In this document: positions 32,586 through 43,833 of the stretch, one piece after another
How positions within the stretch are numbered: the first letter of the stretch is position 1
How the letters are laid out: each line of letters opens with the position of its first letter
Assembly (NCBI GenBank): GCA_002102555.1
Contig: MCFL01000096.1
Location: 22,264-86,263 of the forward strand
Direction: 5' to 3'
Length of the DNA: 64,000 nucleotides
DNA from: Catenaria anguillulae PL171
Taxonomy: Eukaryota > Blastocladiomycota > Blastocladiomycetes > Blastocladiales > Catenariaceae
Translations under genes and position numbers: made by a program
The notes under the pieces: model-generated
Told to the model about the DNA's origin: nothing
Seen by the model: only the letters and a program-made list of their open reading frames with translations
The model's database searches: none

Positions 32586-33580
32586 TGGCATTTCAAGAAC
32601 CGCCTCGCACGTTTTCACGCGCTGGTTGGGTTGCTACGGGGCAACCCCGGCTGTCAGCGACAGGATCAAGTCCATCAGCGGTCTCTCTCCACTTCGGCGC
32701 CAAGCTGCAACAAGGTTCAGAGTCTGTGAACGTGGAGGAAACGTCAAAAGTGGTGCAAGCAGCACAGCCTCATCCCTGGCCCACGACAAGTGAGCGAAAT
32801 AGCAAGATGAGCGACACCCGCAGCTCCTACTCCACTCGCTGACCGATGTGGTGTGCAAACGAGGAGCAAGCACGGCAAGCAGTACAGCAATTGGCGAGTC
32901 AAAGTCGCACAAGCAGCGAGGCCAGTAGCACAGGTGAAAATGCGCAAAGATTCAGCAACATAGCAAGATGAGCGATGCAGCATTGGTGACTGACCACGTT
33001 TATCCGTCCAAGTGGTTCAAGCAGCACGGTCACGTTGGAGCCAGGTCCACGTGCGAAAGAGCGAAATCAAGAGTTGAGAGACACGCCCAGGACATCGGAG
33101 CAGGGACGGCCTAGTATTGGGATGGGCAAGAGTGGCGCAAGCAGCACAGCATGCATATGGGCCCGGCATCCAGCTTGGCACACCATCGTTAAGGGCCGAG
33201 GAAAGAGCAAGATGAGGGGGTGCATCTGATCAGACTGCAGTGGTGCAAGCAGCGGTTCAGCGCTTGGTCGTTCAAAGTGGTGCAAGCAGCACGGCAGGCA
33301 GCTTAGCAGACATCCCACTACAAGTGAGCGAAATAGCAAGAAGAGCGACACCGCATTGCGCGCCGATCGATGTGCGACACGGCATTGCTCCCTGACCGAT
33401 GTGCGACACGGCATTGCTCCCTGACCGATGTGATCTGCCAAAGTGGCGCGAGCGGCACGGCCCGGGTCCGGAGCGAGGCAAAGGTTTGAGGGCGTGGGCG
33501 AAACAGTGCGCCAAGGGATGTGCGAGCAGCCCGCAAACAGCACGAGCGAAAGACCAAGTGCAACAGCAAGTAGAGATTCT
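32586..33580. repeat. diverged interspersed repeats, noncoding
   Basis: Two motifs recur. Motif 1, gtggtgcaagcagcacgg, appears at about 32750, 33012, 33132, 33240, 33277 and 33443 with a few differences. Motif 2, gagcgaaatagcaagatgag, appears at about 32791, 33324 and in shorter form near 32957, 33054 and 33203. An exact 29-bp unit is present twice in tandem at 33369-33426. I see no coding sequence. The pattern resembles subterminal repeats of a transposon or a decayed minisatellite. Confidence 0.65.
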
Positions 33581-33599
33581 CGATCGGGTCTGGCATGCG

Positions 33600-34476
33600 A
33601 GCAGCGACGAGGTATTGGGATGGACAGGAGTGTTGAAAGCGCACCGCGACGATGGATCATTTCGGCACCGGACAAGTGTGTTTTCGGTGCCGCGGTCACG
33701 GGACTCCGTATCGCTTGACAGAATTCTCAAATAAGGCGAGAATGGAATGGGATGTGTTGTCGGCGTGCGCTCGAAACCCAACGATGAGGTGGCTGCACCG
33801 ATCAATAAAGCCATGCATAACACGCTTCCACCTGCAAGATCGAGTCATTCGGGGCCGACATGGTTGTAAATGACGAATTAACAGCGCACCTGATGAGCTT
33901 GTGCCAGCCATCATTGTGCCACAATGACATGGGCCCTTTGACCTTGTACTTGCGGCGGGTAATCTTGGCTTTCCATCGCTTGAGCCTGGCCACCGGATTC
34001 ACCCGCTTGAGAGACTCTTGCACTCGTAAATTCTGAATCGGACACCGAAGCTTGTAGTGTACATACCCCCAAGCCAGCCGCCAGCCAGCATGCGGATGAC
34101 GCCGGGCGTATGCCGAGACAAGCGTATCCAGGTCGTCGTCGGTTATCGTCGAGTACTCGACAAGCTCCTGGACGATGCATACGTTGATTCGACGAGAGAG
34201 TGTGCCAGGGTGAATGTCGAGTTGACGAGCAATGTCGGCAAAAGACAAGTTGAGCGTGTTCCGCAAGTTCAAGACGGCTCGGATCGACACATCCACCTTG
34301 GCGCGGCGTGAAGCGACTTGCCGGACTGACGGTGGTACATGCATCGTCGAGGACGTCCACTCGTCTTGGATCTGGCCGCTGCAGGCCGAGACTATGGCGA
34401 AGACTGAGTCGAGCTCCTCAGAGAGCAGGAAGGCCGGGTCGCCTCGCTGCTCCAAGGCTCTCTCTGCCCGTTCCAT
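33600..34476 (-). mobile_element. degraded integrase/transposase gene (DDE, rve-like)
   Basis: A helix-turn-helix region (LSFADIARQLDIHPGTLSRR) is followed by HPHAGWRLAWGYVHYK and then GPMSLWHNDGWHKLIR, the start of an integrase-type catalytic core. Related pieces of the core lie just downstream on the same strand to about 33600. The element is a fossil: it looks old, with a few breaks. Its class (a cut-and-paste element with an integrase-like transposase, or a relative of virus-like elements) cannot be settled here. Repeats at 32.6-33.6 kb lie directly downstream and may belong to it. Confidence 0.6.
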
Positions 34477-34914
34477 CGGATATTGGTCGAGTGCTTCGAG
34501 TGTTTATTGTACATTCATTGTGTGTATAGAGCATTTTTCAATGAGAAAGAGAGACCGGCATCTCGTATGTTGCCTGTTCCTGTCTGTGCATGACTCGGGA
34601 TCGACCGGAGCTCGCACATTTGTTCGCACTGTCAGATCCTATATGCTTAAGGCATTATGAGCCCATATTGACGCATGCACCCTTGTTATTCCTTTTGTCC
34701 ACGAAAATACTCCATACTACGAACAGGACCTAAGGGAGCATGTCGCCCAAGAGCAACTCATTTTTACCTGAGGCAAGTCCTGATGGAAACGGAGGATCAT
34801 GGTATACACACCTCACACCCAATCAAAGGAGTCAAGAACCACCATACTGTAGTATGTATATACAGTGAGGAAAAAAATAAATAAACAAAACAAGCGCAAC
34901 CGGTCAAGAGGCCG
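34477..34914. other. 3' flank of the Fanzor gene
   Basis: No ORF is supported. This is where a Fanzor or TnpB gene would be expected to carry its guide-RNA scaffold, on the minus strand just after the stop at 34915. Short inverted sequences such as CATACT/AGTATG near 34845-34856 are visible, but no scaffold can be assigned by eye. Confidence 0.3.
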
Positions 34915-37104
34915 TCAAGTGGAACGATGGCGGATCGACTCGGACGACGCGCCAGCTTGCTGCGCAACAATTTGCCGCGGCGCCCAAACCCGGATCGGAG
35001 CCCGCTGCCCATGGAGGTGCAAGTCACCAACCCACTTGCGCCAAATGTTGAGGGCGCCATTGGCGTCCCGGTCCAGCATGGCACCACAGTGGGTGCAGTG
35101 GTACTCCTTGCGGGAGCCAACGTCGTTGAAGGCGCCGCAAGCTGCACACGCCTTGGACGTGTACGACTCGTCAATGGTCGCCACGAGCATGCCAACGACC
35201 GTGCCACCCTTGACAAGCTTGTCGACAAATTGGCTGACCCGGAGGTCCAGCAGCGCACGCTTGACCGATGGGTGCAAGTTGCTGGCCTTTGCAGGGGCAG
35301 CGGTGGTGGTGGCGGCAGGTGCAGTGGCAGCGGCATTGTTGAGCCGAGTGGCTCCCTCACGCGACAAAATCATAGACGCAGTGTTGAACCGGCCCACGAT
35401 GACAAACCGGGCGTTGTCGCGCACGAATTGGAGCACTGTGCGGTGCAAGGTTGACACGAGCGAGGCGATTTGGCGCCGAATGTCGCGCTGCTCAATGCCA
35501 ATGTGGCGCAGGCGGCGGTGATGGTGGTCACGGAGCCGCCCAAGCGTCACCCGGTCCACGCCTAAGTGCTTGTGTGCCATGCCCTTGCCCACACCGTTTG
35601 GATGAAGGGCTGCCAACACGCGCCGCACCTCAGCCTCTTCGGCCGCCAACGCATCCAACCGGCAATGGAACGCCTCTGTGACCGACGCCGTCCGCACGCC
35701 AATCCGCACGCACACACCATTGGTGAAGGCAATGTGTGCAAAATCGCGCGCACCCATGTCGATTGCGGCGCCACGGCCAATCGTGTACTCGGCAAGCTGA
35801 TCGTTGTCCACCTCCAACCATTCCTCGGCCTCCTGGCCTGGGCCTGCGTTGGCCAGCAACTTGTCGTCCTTGAGGGCTTGGGCGTCCTTGAGCGCTTGCA
35901 CGCGCACCTCGCGCGGAACAAGCAGCTCCAAGCGCTGGGCGCGGCCGCGGACCAATGGTCCAAACTCGAGCATGTTCTCACCACGTGCAACTGCAGCGTT
36001 GGCCATTGCTTGGCCCGTCGAGTCTAGCACAAAGGACAGGAGGACTGGCTCGCGATCGTGGTGGTTGGACGCGTTCACAATGCGGAGCGTCCACTGGCCA
36101 GCATCCTGATTGGAAGGCGCGGGATTGCATGTCAAGTGGTCAATGTCAAATGCACCAGCAATGGCAAATGCAACGGAAATGTTTGCATACGTTTTGGACG
36201 ACGCGTGCACAGTGGTGCTTGCGACAGTGGGCCGAGCCAACGCGGAAGTACTTGGTCTGGTCCATGCCAGCAACAAGGGGAATGGCAGCGTGGTTGGTGG
36301 TGGGCGACCGCTTGAGCGTCGACCAGGCGGTCGCAGCCTGTTCGGCTGCAAACAGAGCCACTGCCGAGGTTGTGAGGTGGGACACGTGAGCGCCCACATG
36401 CTGAAGGCCCACATGCTGCTGGTCACGGCGAACCAATGCTTGCTTGGCAATGCGGCTCAAGTCCAATGGCTCGGTTGGATCAGGGTTGGCTGTCACCCGC
36501 GCTGCGCAGAGGGTCGAGGCCAGATTGAAGGCTGTGGCTGACATTTTGCGCAAGTCGCGCAACATGGTATTGGCCGAATCGAGCGCCGCGCGGCGATCTG
36601 TCACTGTCGCGCCAGGCGCAAACTCGAGCGTGGCTGTGCACCTTTCGGTCAGCATCGTGGAGCCATCCTTGTGCGCCTTGTCCCATAGGTTGGACGTGAC
36701 CTGGTCAACCAAGACATGTCAGGGTGACCATCTTGCAACACGATCAAGGATGGGTGTGAGACTAGACGCACCTCAGCCCCATGGTAATTGAGGAACGATT
36801 GCGTAGCCTCAGGGTGGAAGGCCACGAAATGCTCCCCGCGACGGTCGGCCGACGTCACGATTGGTGCAATGCACACAACTTGCTCCTCCAGCAGCCGGGC
36901 CGAAAACACGAACCCGGTCCGTTGCTGCCCCGTCACGCGGCCCAACGCCGAAACGTTCATCCCAAATTGGCTGGCTAGCGCGCTCGGGTTGGCGAGGCGA
37001 ATGTGTGTGTGCATGGGAACGGCATGCGATTGGTCAAAGCTTGACGACGGTGCGGCGGGCGAGGAGGCGGTTTGGGGAGCAGCAGCGTGGGCAGTGGCCA
37101 TCAT
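34915..37104 (-). CDS. Fanzor: eukaryotic TnpB-like RNA-guided nuclease
   Basis: Predicted 694 aa from exons 37104-36772 and 36700-36252 and a last exon 36217-34915. The first intron (71 nt, GTGCGT...CAG, phase 0) is solid. The second join is either a 34-nt GTACTT...AAG intron, which fits phase, or a frame break. RuvC features sit in the last exon: AAIDMGARDFAHIAF with Asp414, RDNARFVIVGRFNTASMI in the RuvC-II position without the usual Glu, the four-Cys zinc ribbon (TIDESYTSKACAACG, YHCTHCGAM; Cys 618, 621, 635, 638), and DRDANGALNIW with Asp643/Asp645. The Glu of IDESYTS (611) may be the relocated catalytic Glu reported for Fanzors. The family cuts DNA guided by an RNA made from the element end (established knowledge). 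The N-terminal 260 residues are Ala/Ser-rich and then helical. Confidence 0.85.
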
Positions 37105-38998
37105 GGTTGGTTGTTGAAGTGGGTGGGTGCGTGGGTGGATTCGATTGGGTCTTGGAAGAAGGACACGATTGTGATTTGTGGCTGTGTACGTGGGAAATGG
37201 GCAATGGCAAAAAGGATGAGGGTCGGTCGGGCGCTGTTGGTGTCTTGCGCGCGTGCATTGGTATTCACATACAGGATCATGGGTAAAAATGTCACTTGAA
37301 AGAGCGATACAATAAATAACTGGCTCGCACTCTGGTTCCTCACGCAACTCGCGGGCGTATAGGTAGTCGGTTGGTGGGCGTCCGCCAAGGATGATGTATA
37401 TGCCACGCCACTGGTTCTGGTGCACACGACAGGTTTGCCCACTGGTGTTCCAGTCCGTCGCCCATGACAAGTTGAATAGCCATTGTACCGAATGTATATC
37501 CGTGAGCAGCGCTTTCAGACGCTGAGCGAGTCTGTTATCCATATCCAGGGAACAAGTAAGTGGCTATGGCAAGAGTAATCAACTGACACGAATGCTTGAA
37601 CGGAACCGCGCCACGCGAAACCGCGAGAGACACCGCGCGCCGACGTAGACAAACGCGAGTGAGACACGAACGTGAGACTGCTGTTTTCAGGTGGTGCAGC
37701 CACGCAGGTAAAGAGTGATGACACATCTCGGACACTGACACTGAGCGGGTAAGTGCCTCTGTATATATATACCCGCGTCACCTACAAAAGGGTTTCAAAC
37801 GGTGCACGTTTTGGGACACGCCTATCGCCACACCTGCTCTTTTCCCGACGCTTGAGACACCATACATTACCTATTTTCGTTTCGAGGGCGGCATCCATCC
37901 CGACTCTCTCCGGATCTCATTGTGGCATTGTGTGTCGTGTGCCGCAGCGTGGATGGACGCTCCTGCTGAAGGGCGCTCGAGCTTTGACCAATGCAAAGGC
38001 AGGCAGGTACAAATTGCGGCCACGCCCCGCCCGCTCTCTACCCTCTTTTCTTGATCGTGCTCTTTGGCCATTCGCTTTCACCAACCCCTCCATCCCTGCT
38101 TCTTGCACCACGCATTATTCATTCTTTTCTTTTGCTTCCTCGTCGATTCCGTTTGCCCACTCCCCGTCGGCCCGGCCCATAAACAACCCCCTCAAGCGCA
38201 ACGGAGACGACGGGACATTCAAGGAATCATGAAGTCGAGTACAAGATGCCGTGCGTCGTGGTCGCAGTGGGATGGTGCGGTCATGTCGTGATGTGAGTTC
38301 GCCCCAAGAGTACGTACCGTCCGTTGTCCATTGTCAACTTGAACGCTTGGATGCATTCCTTGTCCTGACTCATGCCTGTTTGTAAATATCATAGCTGGTG
38401 ATCCATCTCAAGGAACCCTTCTTGTGCCGCCGGGTACCTTTGGGCAGGCCTTTGGTCGCTGCGTCTTCGGATTCAGTTTAAGTACCCACGAAAGGGTGGC
38501 AAAGACGACTGCAGCGGGCGTGTCGAGTTGTTGTTGTCAGTTTTTTTTTCTTTTCTTTTTGTTTTGCATGTCAGGGTGGACAATGTATCACGAAGGCGTT
38601 GTGGAAGGGAGCTTTGACTTGTTTTCAGTATCATGAGAGCATTGAAATCTCATCGCGAGTAACTTTTGACTCTTGTCGCGAAGCCAAGTCGCAACGGTGC
38701 TTGCGCATTTATGGATCCAGTGATGGGTTGGGGTGAGTCGGACTTGGGATCTGCGAGTTGGATCGGAGACGTAATTGAACGCGTTGGTTTGACTGGGCGT
38801 TGCCGTCGCCCCGCCATTGTTTTTCGCTCTCGAGTCTCCCATTCAGCTTGCACAGTGCATATCTAACGGTATTCGCAAACCGTTGACGTGCTCCGCAGGC
38901 TACGGGACGACCACCGCTCTGCCACCAAGACCAACTTCCTCACACTCTGTGCCAAGGGTAAACGAAGCGGACATGCATTTGGAGTATATAGAATATAG
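37105..38998. other. intergenic, no gene seen
   Basis: Nearly 1.9 kb between the Fanzor start and the MULE left end without a convincing gene. It should contain the Fanzor promoter. A plus-strand frame at 37753-38232 is composed of low-information residues and is not called. A TATATATATA run is at 37762-37771. Confidence 0.4.
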
Positions 38999-39377
38999 TG
39001 ATATTATATGACGTTCATACCAAATATTTCATATCGCGAAGATACTGCAGTGTCAGCAGCCAGGATTATAATTTCCATGGTGATATCAGGTGTTGGCCAC
39101 AAACTTGGAACTGCGATATCTCTGATGAACCAAAAGTGGATTCCCGCGACACCAATCTGTCCTATAGGCTTGATACCATTGATACCCGCGCTGGCAAGCC
39201 GCCACCACACACATCGGCTGCAGATGCTCCAGGCGCCACTTTGTAGCGCCACTGCCATCCGCGTCTACTGTGACTTCCCACTGCTCTTTCATCCAGTGAG
39301 ACATTTCCATGTTCCATGAAACGTTGTCCTTCGTCGTCCAGCTCGCCAACCTGACACATACTACGATTCCACGCACC

Positions 39378-40007
39378 ATGGAAAACGCTGCCCGCTCTGC
39401 TGGGGCCATTTCCAGCCCGTCTCGCAACTCCATGTTCCCACGCCCACTCCTGTTGGAGCCAAATGGGAACACTGAAAACAAAATCCAACACGCTGCTGCT
39501 GATGATGCTCCGGCAGAGCTTGATGAAACATCTAAGGACCCTACTGCCGCTGCTGCTGCCCATGACCTCGGTTCTGCCCAAAACTCTCCTGCGATTGATT
39601 CTGTGCATCTCACTGCCTCGACGAACAAACAGCCGTCTATCTCGATGGTTTCGAGTCTCCTCGACCACGTTGATTCCCAGCATGGCGACCTTGAGCAAGA
39701 GGCCGGCGAAATGTCCCACATCTATCAAGAGGGTCCGTTTTCTTTCCTGCTCATTGAAAACTCACGATCGCAACCCAGAGCCAAACTTGTCCAGACCATT
39801 GGGACTGAACCTCATTCCTTGCTTATTGGAACAGCCGGTAATCACGCCGACCTTCAATTGGACGCCAACGCCGAGCGTGACGAATTGTTGGACGCGCAAG
39901 TCAAAACGGAGTACCAGCCGTCTCAACACAGCGATGGACGGGTGACGGAGATTCTATGGAATATGATGCAGCATACGATGCGATGGTGGGCCTTCCCACT
40001 GGGGTGA
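39378..40007 (+). CDS. N-terminal or accessory ORF of the MULE element
   Basis: A 210-aa frame (MENAARSAGAISSPSRNS ...) with acidic, Ala/Asp/Glu-rich composition; it overlaps the transposase start by 52 bases in another frame. It could be a separate accessory protein, or the transposase N-terminus joined by an intron I could not place near 39950. No domain is recognised. Confidence 0.45.
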   Translation: MENAARSAGAISSPSRNSMFPRPLLLEPNGNTENKIQHAAADDAPAELDETSKDPTAAAAAHDLGSAQNSPAIDSVHLTASTNKQPSISMVSSLLDHVDSQHGDLEQEAGEMSHIYQEGPFSFLLIENSRSQPRAKLVQTIGTEPHSLLIGTAGNHADLQLDANAERDELLDAQVKTEYQPSQHSDGRVTEILWNMMQHTMRWWAFPLG

Positions 40008-43000
40008 TGGAAGTCATTGACTTGCGCTCTGATGACGAGTCCGATGATGACGTAACTGTGGTGGATGGCAATGATAATAATGGTGCGTTTCCCCCTCTTT
40101 TCACACCGTCTCGTTGCAAGTTCTTACTGGGGTGCATGTTCCAGTTGTCATCCCCATTGCAAAACTGCTTGGCCCGAACGAATCGATTTTTCAGCTGGGC
40201 GAAGGCAAAGCGATTCGCGTGAGCCATAGCCTCTATGCCAAGGCTATTGCCATGCAACCCCTCGTCGCCGAGTATGCCATGGCAGGCCCCATCGAAAAAC
40301 AGCAGGCGAGAATGCGGGTTGGCGGCACAGTGCACATCATTGAAAATGCTGTGTTTGTCACATTGACACCTGGCGCCGTGTTTGGCATGGTTCGTTTGTG
40401 TTACTTTGACTGGTCGATCTGCCCTGCATTTGCGCTGACAGTGCCTTTGTCATCAACCCTCCAGATGCAATACTCCTACAAGACGACTGGCTCGCCACCT
40501 GTCAAACAACAACCCGTTTATGTGCTTTCCGAGTTGGCCGCGTCACTGCCGGGTATCGATGGCCAAGCCATTCCCATGTTTACGAAAACCAGTTTCTCGT
40601 GCCGCGGCGTTTACACTTGCAAGCTCATTGATCCGTCCATTCACGATTTTCGTCATCCTGGCTTTGTCACGTCCCCCGACTTTGACGCGCCGCCGTTCGC
40701 AGCGGCCCGCGAACGCGCCCAGCTGGCGCAAATCACGCGTGTCAATCGAGCAACAATCGAGTTTTACAACAAGCACATCGTTCAATTCAAGTGCCCATGC
40801 TCCGCCGACGCCAAACCTGTGTTGCGCCACAACGTGCGGATCATTTTTTGTCATTGCCTGTTCTGATGACATTGTTGCTAACTCATCACTGTCAATCCTA
40901 CTTTGCAGCCCAACGCCAAGCCGCCGCGTTCAACCTCGTACATCGGCTGTGACAGGTACCAGCTCGGCGACCCTGTTGGGCTGCACCGAGGCAAGGGGAT
41001 CAACCCAACCGACGCCGACATCAAGGTCTTGGAGGACTTGATGGGCGGAAAGATCTCTCTCGCCGACATTCATGAAGAGCCACCCTGTTTCGTGGTTCGG
41101 GCTCGCAGCAGCAAGGCAGAAAGTTGTCGTACGTTGACCCTCCTTCCAGGGGAAGACACGTTTTCAGCGTCACTCACTTTTTTGTTCTTCCCACAGCGGT
41201 TGAACACCGAGACGCCAATGGCATTATCACCAAGCAGAACATGGTCAAGTGCGGTGACGATTGTCCAGTCATTGGCGACCTGTTCCTTCCTGTCGACTCA
41301 ACTTTTCCGTATTCAGTGATGCTTCTCATGGGAGAGCACAACCACCCACCGCCACCTCCGGAAAAAACTCCGACGAACATCAAGCAGGCCATTGCCGAGG
41401 CCGCCAAGTGTCAACAGCCGAGTCACTTCAACAAGCTCACGTCCCGCGAGCGCCTCGCAGCGTTGGCGATGATTCACCGGATCGACATTTCCCACCCATC
41501 CTTTGCGCAACGGCAGCGTGCCCGCAATCTCGTCCCTGTACAATCAACCACTCCACCCGAAGTACATGGCTTGCCGGACCAAATCGCTCTATTCCAATTG
41601 TTTTGCTCTGGCTCAACCCTTGTGGCTGGCTATTTGCAGAATGTGTCGTTTGATGGTCAGCGCTTTATTGCTTTTGCAATGCCTGAATCGGGCGCCATGC
41701 TCTTGGCCCGAGCTCGCGTTTTTGACATCGACATGACGTTCCAGTGCACTCGTGGCGCCGTCAACATGGTCAAGATTGTCGTCTATGATACTGTGACCAA
41801 CGCTGCAACAACTGTCGCTCGTGCGTGGGTTGACCGTCAAGACGCGGACACGTATTGTGCCATCATCCTCGCTCTCTTTGCGGCGTACAAGCAGCACACC
41901 GGTCATCCACTTCATTTCTCTGCATTTGACCGTGTGAACAACACTTCCGCACCGTTAGCCAAGGTAGGAAAAGGCCTCGTTGTCCCGATTGACGCAATTC
42001 GATTGGACCTAGACGCTGGTCAAGCTCTTGGCGTCGGGCAGGCCCTTCTCTCTGTTTGTCCTGCGTTTGGCACGCCCGAACTAGCACTGTCGCATGTTGG
42101 CGTTCCGTGTCACGTCCACTTTATCCGCAATGTACTCAAGTCTGGGTTGTCGTCGTATGGTCGCAAACTTTTGCTGAGCCTCCCAGTTTGCTGGACGGCC
42201 AACGACTATGACGACCGATTGCAGGAACTCTTGGCGACGCCAGACGAACGAGCAGACAAGGCCGAGGCCATCGTAGGCAAGTACAGTCAAGTCTTATTCG
42301 CTCGCTCTTTCCCGGTTACTCCAACATTCCACAGCATATCATGGCCAGCGTGTGCCCACACACAAACACGATCGAGTCGACCAACGAGCGAGACCACAAG
42401 GAAGTAGGCATTCATCTATCTCTTACGGAATACGTCATCTCGGCCAAAAAGTTTGATGACGAAGACCATCAACGCGTCGCAAGTTCTGCTTCAACTGGGG
42501 TCCCACTCATGTTTGGCTCGTCAAGGTCAGCTCGTGACGCAGCAAATGAACAGCGTCGGGTGAAATCTGCCGAGAAAGCCCGTGCAAAGTCGCTGGAATC
42601 TGTCAAGGCCTCAACATCTTCTTTGCCGGCACCGCCCACCGCACGCGCCAAACGCAGCCGGACTTCTGCGTCCACCCCTTCAAGCGCGTCCGATCCGTCG
42701 GACGCAAAAAAGAAGCGCAAAACATCTCTGCCCGCATCGACGTCCTCAAGTGTGCCCACTCGAACGCAACCATCACCCACCACCAGTGTCCCGCCGAAGG
42801 CGCTCACTGAAGATCTCCTGGCGTATTATGCCGGTTCGTTCATGTTCCTTTATTGCATCAAGTTCAGCGCAAGCCCTTGTACCAGCACTGACAAAACATT
42901 TCATGACAGCCATGTCAAAGGAGGATATCTCACAGCAAGTACTCACGACTGAGCAACTCCTGTCCGTCAAGGCATACCGCAAGGCAAAGGCAGATGCGCT

Positions 43001-43013
43001 TGCCGATTGGTAA
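39956..43013 (+). CDS. MULE transposase (DDE) with zinc-finger N-terminal region
   Basis: 912 aa from exons 39956-40082, 40121-40833, 40909-41128, 41197-42272, 42335-42833 and 42910-43013; every phase agrees. A WRKY/FLYWCH-type finger is suggested by IVQFKCPCSAD upstream and GEHNHPPPPP (HxH) downstream. The MULE catalytic core shows RVFDIDMTFQCTRGAV (first Asp), RLDLDAGQALGVGQAL (second Asp), VPCHVHFIRNV (the CxH block) and PHTNTIESTNERDHKE (catalytic Glu region). The C-terminal third is Ser/Ala/Lys-rich with a nuclear-localisation-like DAKKKRKTS. The enzyme cuts and pastes the element. Confidence 0.85.
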
Positions 43014-43264
43014 TTTGAACATTGCTGGTGTCTTGTTTCTTTCCCCCGCCCCACCATATACCATGTCGTTTTGATTCTCTCGAGCACCATGATCATTGCA
43101 CTCCATTCATTTCGATCTATTGGTAATTTGAACACTGCTGTTGACTTGACCGTATACCATGTCGTTGTCGTTTTGCTTCTCGATCATTGCCCTCCATTCA
43201 TTTCGATTGATCTAATGTGTTTTGATTCTCTTGAGCACCGCGATCATTGCACTCCGTTCATTGC
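43006..43264 (+). repeat. tandem repeat covering the transposase stop codon
   Basis: A unit beginning attggtaatttgaaca starts at 43006 (it includes the last transposase codons and the TAA) and again at 43119, with a third, partial unit from about 43214. The shared core includes cattgcactccattcatttc. Copies have diverged by substitutions and small indels. Confidence 0.75.
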
Positions 43265-43522
43265 AGCAAATGATGTATTGGTGAAATCAGGTCACGTGGA
43301 AGTTACGGAAGACTTTTTCCCTTGTTATCCTGAAGAGGTATCCATTCATGTGGTGCGGCCAGTATCATCCGTCATTGGGACAAATAAGAGATATCATGGA
43401 AATAAGAGATGTCATTGATACGAAGGAAAGGTATCCCGCGATAGCTTATGTCAGATGATATCTGTCGGCAGCAGATGAGAGGCCAGAAATGATATCAACA
43501 TAATGGGGGCGGCATAATATCA

Positions 43523-43833
43523 TTTGATTGTCAGACCCCTGCATTTGACAGTGATCAGATGGAACACGAGAGACTCTGTATTTACCGCGGTGTATCGGAT
43601 GATGAATCAGTTCGTTGCCCACATCCCCCCTGAACGGCCCTTGAAGTGTCGAGGCAGCAAACATGAACGACCGAGTGACAAGGACAGGGAGAGATTACAT
43701 TGAAGTCATGACGAGACGAAAAACCGACACAAACATGAAGAACGATCTCCACGAGCCAAAAGTGATCCAAAACCAACCGGACATGGACCAAAATAAAGCC
43801 CTTGGGCTCCCCAATTCGAAAAAACGACTGGAT
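43523..43833. other. intergenic
   Basis: Flank between the MULE right end and the RPS5 stop codon. No gene is seen. Confidence 0.4.

Larger units (their letters stand above)
38999..43522 (+). mobile_element. MULE-type DNA transposon, apparently complete
   Basis: The element encloses a seven-domain-block transposase gene (39956-43013). Candidate terminal inverted repeats are short: TGATATTAT at 38999-39007 and its complement ATAATATCA at 43514-43522. GATATC-containing words cluster inside both ends (near 39083 and 39115; near 43391, 43456 and 43491). No clear 8-10 bp target duplication is seen, so the ends are provisional. The gene looks undamaged, suggesting a recent arrival. Confidence 0.55.

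Noticed and set aside
32586-33580. CRISPR array
   Set aside because: The repeats are imperfect, irregularly spaced and eukaryotic; there are no unique spacers of even length.
37753-38232. 159-codon plus-strand frame between Fanzor and MULE
   Set aside because: Low-information Ser/Pro/Arg composition and no motif.
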